This document shows, piece after piece, positions 60,201-64,000 of a DNA stretch of 64,000 nucleotides (its first letter is position 1; the number at the start of each line of letters is the position of its first letter). The stretch is from assembly GCF_964340395.1 (NCBI RefSeq), contig NC_135555.1:24614725-24678724 (forward strand), given 5' to 3'. A program made the translations under genes and the position numbers. The notes under the pieces were generated by a model. The model was not told where the DNA came from. It did no database searches and worked only from the letters and a program-made list of their open reading frames with translations. The DNA is from Glandiceps talaboti. Lineage: Eukaryota; Hemichordata; Enteropneusta; Spengelidae.

Positions 60201-63200
60201 GGTGGTAGTTTATCATTTCACTAGACTAGACTGGAGGAGAATCCAAACCTGTGTTAAAGGCTATTGGTGGTAGTTTATCATTTCACTAGACTAGACTGGA
60301 GGAGAATCCAAACCTGTGTTAAAGGCTATTGGTGGTAGTTTATCATTTCACTAGACTAGACTGGAGGAGAATCCAAACCTGTGTTAAAGGCTATTGGTGG
60401 TAGTTTATCATTTCACTAGACTAGACTGGAGGAGAATCCAAACCTGTGTTAAAGGCTATTGGTGGTAGTTTATCTTTTCACTAGACTAGACTGGAGGAGA
60501 ATCCAAACCTGTGTTAAAGGCTATTGGTGGTAGTTTATCATTTCACTAGACTAGACTGGAGGAGAATCCAAACCTGTGTTAAAGGCTATTGGTGGTAGTT
60601 TATCATTTCACTAGACTAGACTGGAGGAGAATCCAAACCTGTGTTAAAGGCTATTGGTGGTAGTTTATCATTTCACTAGACTAGACTGGAGGAGAATCCA
60701 AACCTGTGTTAAAGGCTATTGGTGGTAGTTTATCATTTCACTACACTAGACTGGAGGAGAATCCAAACCTGTGTTAAAGGCTATTGGTGGTAGTTTATCA
60801 TTTCACTAGACTAGACTGGAGGAGAATCCAAACCTGTGTTAAAGGCTATTGGTGGTAGTTTATCTTTTCACTAGACTAGACTGGAGGAGAATCCAAACCT
60901 GTGTTAAAGGCTATTGGTGGTAGTTTATCATTTCACTAGACTAGACTGGAGGAGAATCCAAACCTGTGTTAAAGGCTATTGGTGGTAGTTTATCTTTTCA
61001 CTAGACTAGACTGGAGGAGAATCCAAACCTGTGTTAAAGGCTATTGGTGGTAGTTTATCATTTCACTAGACTAGACTGGAGGAGAATCCAAACCTGTGTT
61101 AAAGGCTATTGGTGGTAGTTTATCATTTCACTACACTAGACTGGAGGAGAATCCAAACCTGTGTTAAAGGCTATTGGTGGTAGTTTATCTTTTCACTAGA
61201 CTAGACTGGAGGAGAATCCAAACCTGTGTTAAAGGCTATTGGTGGTAGTTTATCATTTCACTAGACTAGACTGGAGGAGAATCCAAACCTGTGTTAAAGG
61301 CTATTGGTGGTAGTTTATCATTTCACTAGACTAGACTGGAGGAGAATCCAAACCTGTGTTAAAGGCTATTGGTGGTAGTTTATCATTTCACTAGACTAGA
61401 CTGGAGGAGAATCCAAACCTGTGTTAAAGGCTATTGGTGGTAGTTTATCATTTCACTAGACTAGACTGGAGGAGAATCCAAACCTGTGTTAAAGGCTATT
61501 GGTGGTAGTTTATCATTTCACTAGACTAGACTGGAGGAGAATCCAAACCTGTGTTAAAGGCTATTGGTGGTAGTTTATCATTTCACTAGACTAGACTGGA
61601 GGAGAATCCAAACCTGTGTTAAAGGCTATTGGTGGTAGTTTATCATTTCACTAGACTAGACTGGAGGAGAATCCAAACCTGTGTTAAAGGCTATTGGTGG
61701 TAGTTTATCATTTCACTAGACTAGACTGGAGGAGAATCCAAACCTGTGTTAAAGGCTATTGGTGGTAGTTTATCATTTCACTAGACTAGACTGGAGGAGA
61801 ATCCAAACCTGTGTTAAAGGATATTGGTGGTAGTTTATCATTTCACTAGACTAGACTGGAGGAGAATCCAAACCTGTGTTAAAGGCTATTGGTGGTAGTT
61901 TATCATTTCACTAGACTAGACTGGAGGAGAATCCAAACCTGTGTTAAAGGCTATTGGTGGTAGTTTATCTTTTCACTAGACTAGACTGGAGGAGAATCCA
62001 AACCTGTGTTAAAGGCTATTGGTGGTAGTTTATCATTTCACTACACTAGACTGGAGGAGAATCCAAACCTGTGTTAAAGGCTATTGGTGGTAGTTTATCT
62101 TTTCACTAGACTAGACTGGAGGAGAATCCAAACCTGTGTTAAAGGCTATTGGTGGTAGTTTATCATTTCACTAGACTAGACTGGAGGAGAATCCAAACCT
62201 GTGTTAAAGGCTATTGGTGGTAGTTTATCATTTCACTAGACTAGACTGGAGGAGAATCCAAACCTGTGTTAAAGGCTATTGGTGGTAGTTTATCTTTTCA
62301 CTAGACTAGACTGGAGGAGAATCCAAACCTGTGTTAAAGGCTATTGGTGGTAGTTTATCATTTCACTAGACTAGACTGGAGGAGAATCCAAACCTGTGTT
62401 AAAGGCTATTGGTGGTAGTTTATCATTTCACTAGACTAGACTGGAGGAGAATCCAAACCTGTGTTAAAGGCTATTGGTGGTAGTTTATCTTTTCACTAGA
62501 CTAGACTGGAGGAGAATCCAAACCTGTGTTAAAGGCTATTGGTGGTAGTTTATCATTTCACTACACTAGACTGGAGGAGAATCCAAACCTGTGTTAAAGG
62601 CTATTGGTGGTAGTTTATCATTTCACTAGACTAGACTGGAGGAGAATCCAAACCTGTGTTAAAGGCTATTGGTGGTAGTTTATCATTTCACTAGACTACA
62701 CTGGAGGAGATTCCAAACCTGTGTTAAAGGCTATTGGTGGTAGTTTATCTTTTCACTAGACTAGACTGGAGGAGAATCCAAACCTGTGTTAAAGGCTATT
62801 GGTGGTAGTTTATCTTTTCACTAGACTAGACTGGAGGAGAATCCAAACCTGTGTTAAAGGCTATTGGTGGTAGTTTATCATTTCACTAGACTAGACTGGA
62901 GGAGAATCCAAACCTGTGTTAAAGGCTATTGGTGGTAGTTTATCTTTTCACTAGACTAGACTGGAGGAGAATCCAAACCTGTGTTAAAGGCTATTGGTGG
63001 TAGTTTATCTTTTCACTAGACTAGACTGGAGGAGAATCCAAACCTGTGTTAAAGGCTATTGGTGGTAGTTTATCATTTCACTACACTAGACTGGAGGAGA
63101 ATCCAAACCTGTGTTAAAGGCTATTGGTGGTAGTTTATCTTTTCACTAGACTAGACTGGAGGAGAATCCAAACCTGTGTTAAAGGCTATTGGTGGTAGTT

Positions 63201-64000
63201 TATCATTTCACTAGACTAGACTGGAGGAGAATCCAAACCTGTGTTAAAGGCTATTGGTGGTAGTTTATCATTTCACTACACTAGACTGGAGGAGAATCCA
63301 AACCTGTGTTAAAGGCTATTGGTGGTAGTTTATCATTTCACTAGACTAGACTGGAGGAGAATCCAAACCTGTGTTAAAGGCTATTGGTGGTAGTTTATCA
63401 TTTCACTAGACTAGACTGGAGGAGAATCCAAACCTGTGTTAAAGGCTATTGGTGGTAGTTTATCATTTCACTAGACTAGACTGGAGGAGAATCCAAACCT
63501 GTGTTAAAGGCTATTGGTGGTAGTTTATCATTTCACTAGACTAGACTGGAGGAGAATCCAAACCTGTGTTAAAGGCTATTGGCGGTAGTTTATCATTTCA
63601 CTAGACTAGACTGGAGGAGAATCCAAACCTGTGTTAAAGGCTATTGGCGGTAGTTTATCATTTCACTAGACTAGACTGGAGGAGAATCCAAACCTGTGTT
63701 AAAGGCTATTGGCGGTAGTTTATCTTTTCACTAGACTAGACTGGAGGAGAATCCAAACCTGTGTTAAAGGCTATTGGTGGTAGTTTATCATTTCACTAGA
63801 CTAGACTGGAGGAGAATCCAAACCTGTGTTAAAGGCTATTGGTGGTAGTTTATCATTTCACTAGACTAGACTGGAGGAGAATCCAAACCTGTGTTAAAGG
63901 CTATTGGTGGTAGTTTATCATTTCACTAGACTAGACTGGAGGAGAATCCAAACCTGTGTTAAAGGCTATTGGTGGTAGTTTATCTTTTCACTAGACTAGA
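57281..64000 (+). repeat. 65-bp satellite array, about 103 copies, running off the window
   Basis: Nearly identical head-to-tail copies of a 65-bp unit (TAGTTTATCATTTCACTAGA start). Variation is almost confined to TATCA/TATCT, CTAGA/CTACA, GGTGG/GGCGG and a rare GAGAATCC/GAGATTCC. Marker units recur at exactly 4,095 bp (63 monomers): GAGATTCC at 58601 and 62696, GGCGG at 59551/63646 and 59616/63711. The array is therefore also a higher-order repeat. 65 is not a multiple of three and no open frame exists. Confidence 0.96.

Noticed and set aside
57281-64000. CRISPR array or coding repeat
   Set aside because: The whole 65-bp unit is repeated with no variable spacer, and no frame is open.

Overview
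This is nuclear DNA from an animal, not a prokaryote. Two genes have canonical GT-AG introns with consistent reading phase. The rest is mostly satellite DNA, degraded non-LTR retrotransposons (LINEs), small inverted-repeat transposons and a solo LTR. The main gene is a metazoan-type neutral sphingomyelinase. The repeat style (FADD-type LINE remnants, Harbinger-like and foldback elements, many minisatellites) suggests an AT-rich marine invertebrate such as a hemichordate, amphioxus or lophotrochozoan. I cannot name the species. Most long open frames in the window are tandem repeats whose unit length is a multiple of three (42 bp and 27 bp), not genes.

Layout. 0.8-3.1 kb: three arrays of a 23-bp palindromic unit in inverted orientation. 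3.1-6.9 kb: three LINE remnants. 7-11.4 kb: mostly anonymous, with microsatellites and a hairpin cluster at 9.56 kb. 11.4-13.5 kb: a 42-bp satellite, open on both strands. 13.8-32.7 kb: the neutral sphingomyelinase gene on the + strand, with six coding exons (510 aa). Its 12.8-kb first intron holds a Harbinger-like MITE, a GTCAAGAGGTG minisatellite, a foldback element with target-site duplication, a 23/26-bp HindIII-site satellite and an 8-kb 28-bp satellite. Introns 2 and 3 hold palindromic MITEs. Intron 5 holds a minisatellite that copies the exon 5 splice donor eight times.

32.7-35.9 kb: a LINE remnant, a palindromic element and a solo LTR. 35.9-47.1 kb: a 27-bp satellite with a homogeneous core and decayed edges, interrupted by two copies of an element built of 151-bp repeats. 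47-53 kb: mostly intergenic, with a dispersed repeat, an 87-bp minisatellite and a 1.2-kb long inverted repeat. 52.6-56.7 kb: minus-strand genes. The best is a six-exon RING-finger protein (255 aa). Beside it are a likely two- or three-exon small protein and a possible translin-like first exon. 57.3 kb to the window end: a 65-bp satellite with a 63-monomer (4,095-bp) higher-order repeat that runs off the window.

The genes show no operon-like relationship. The sphingomyelinase would cut membrane sphingomyelin to ceramide and phosphocholine. The RING protein is probably a ubiquitin ligase of unknown target.
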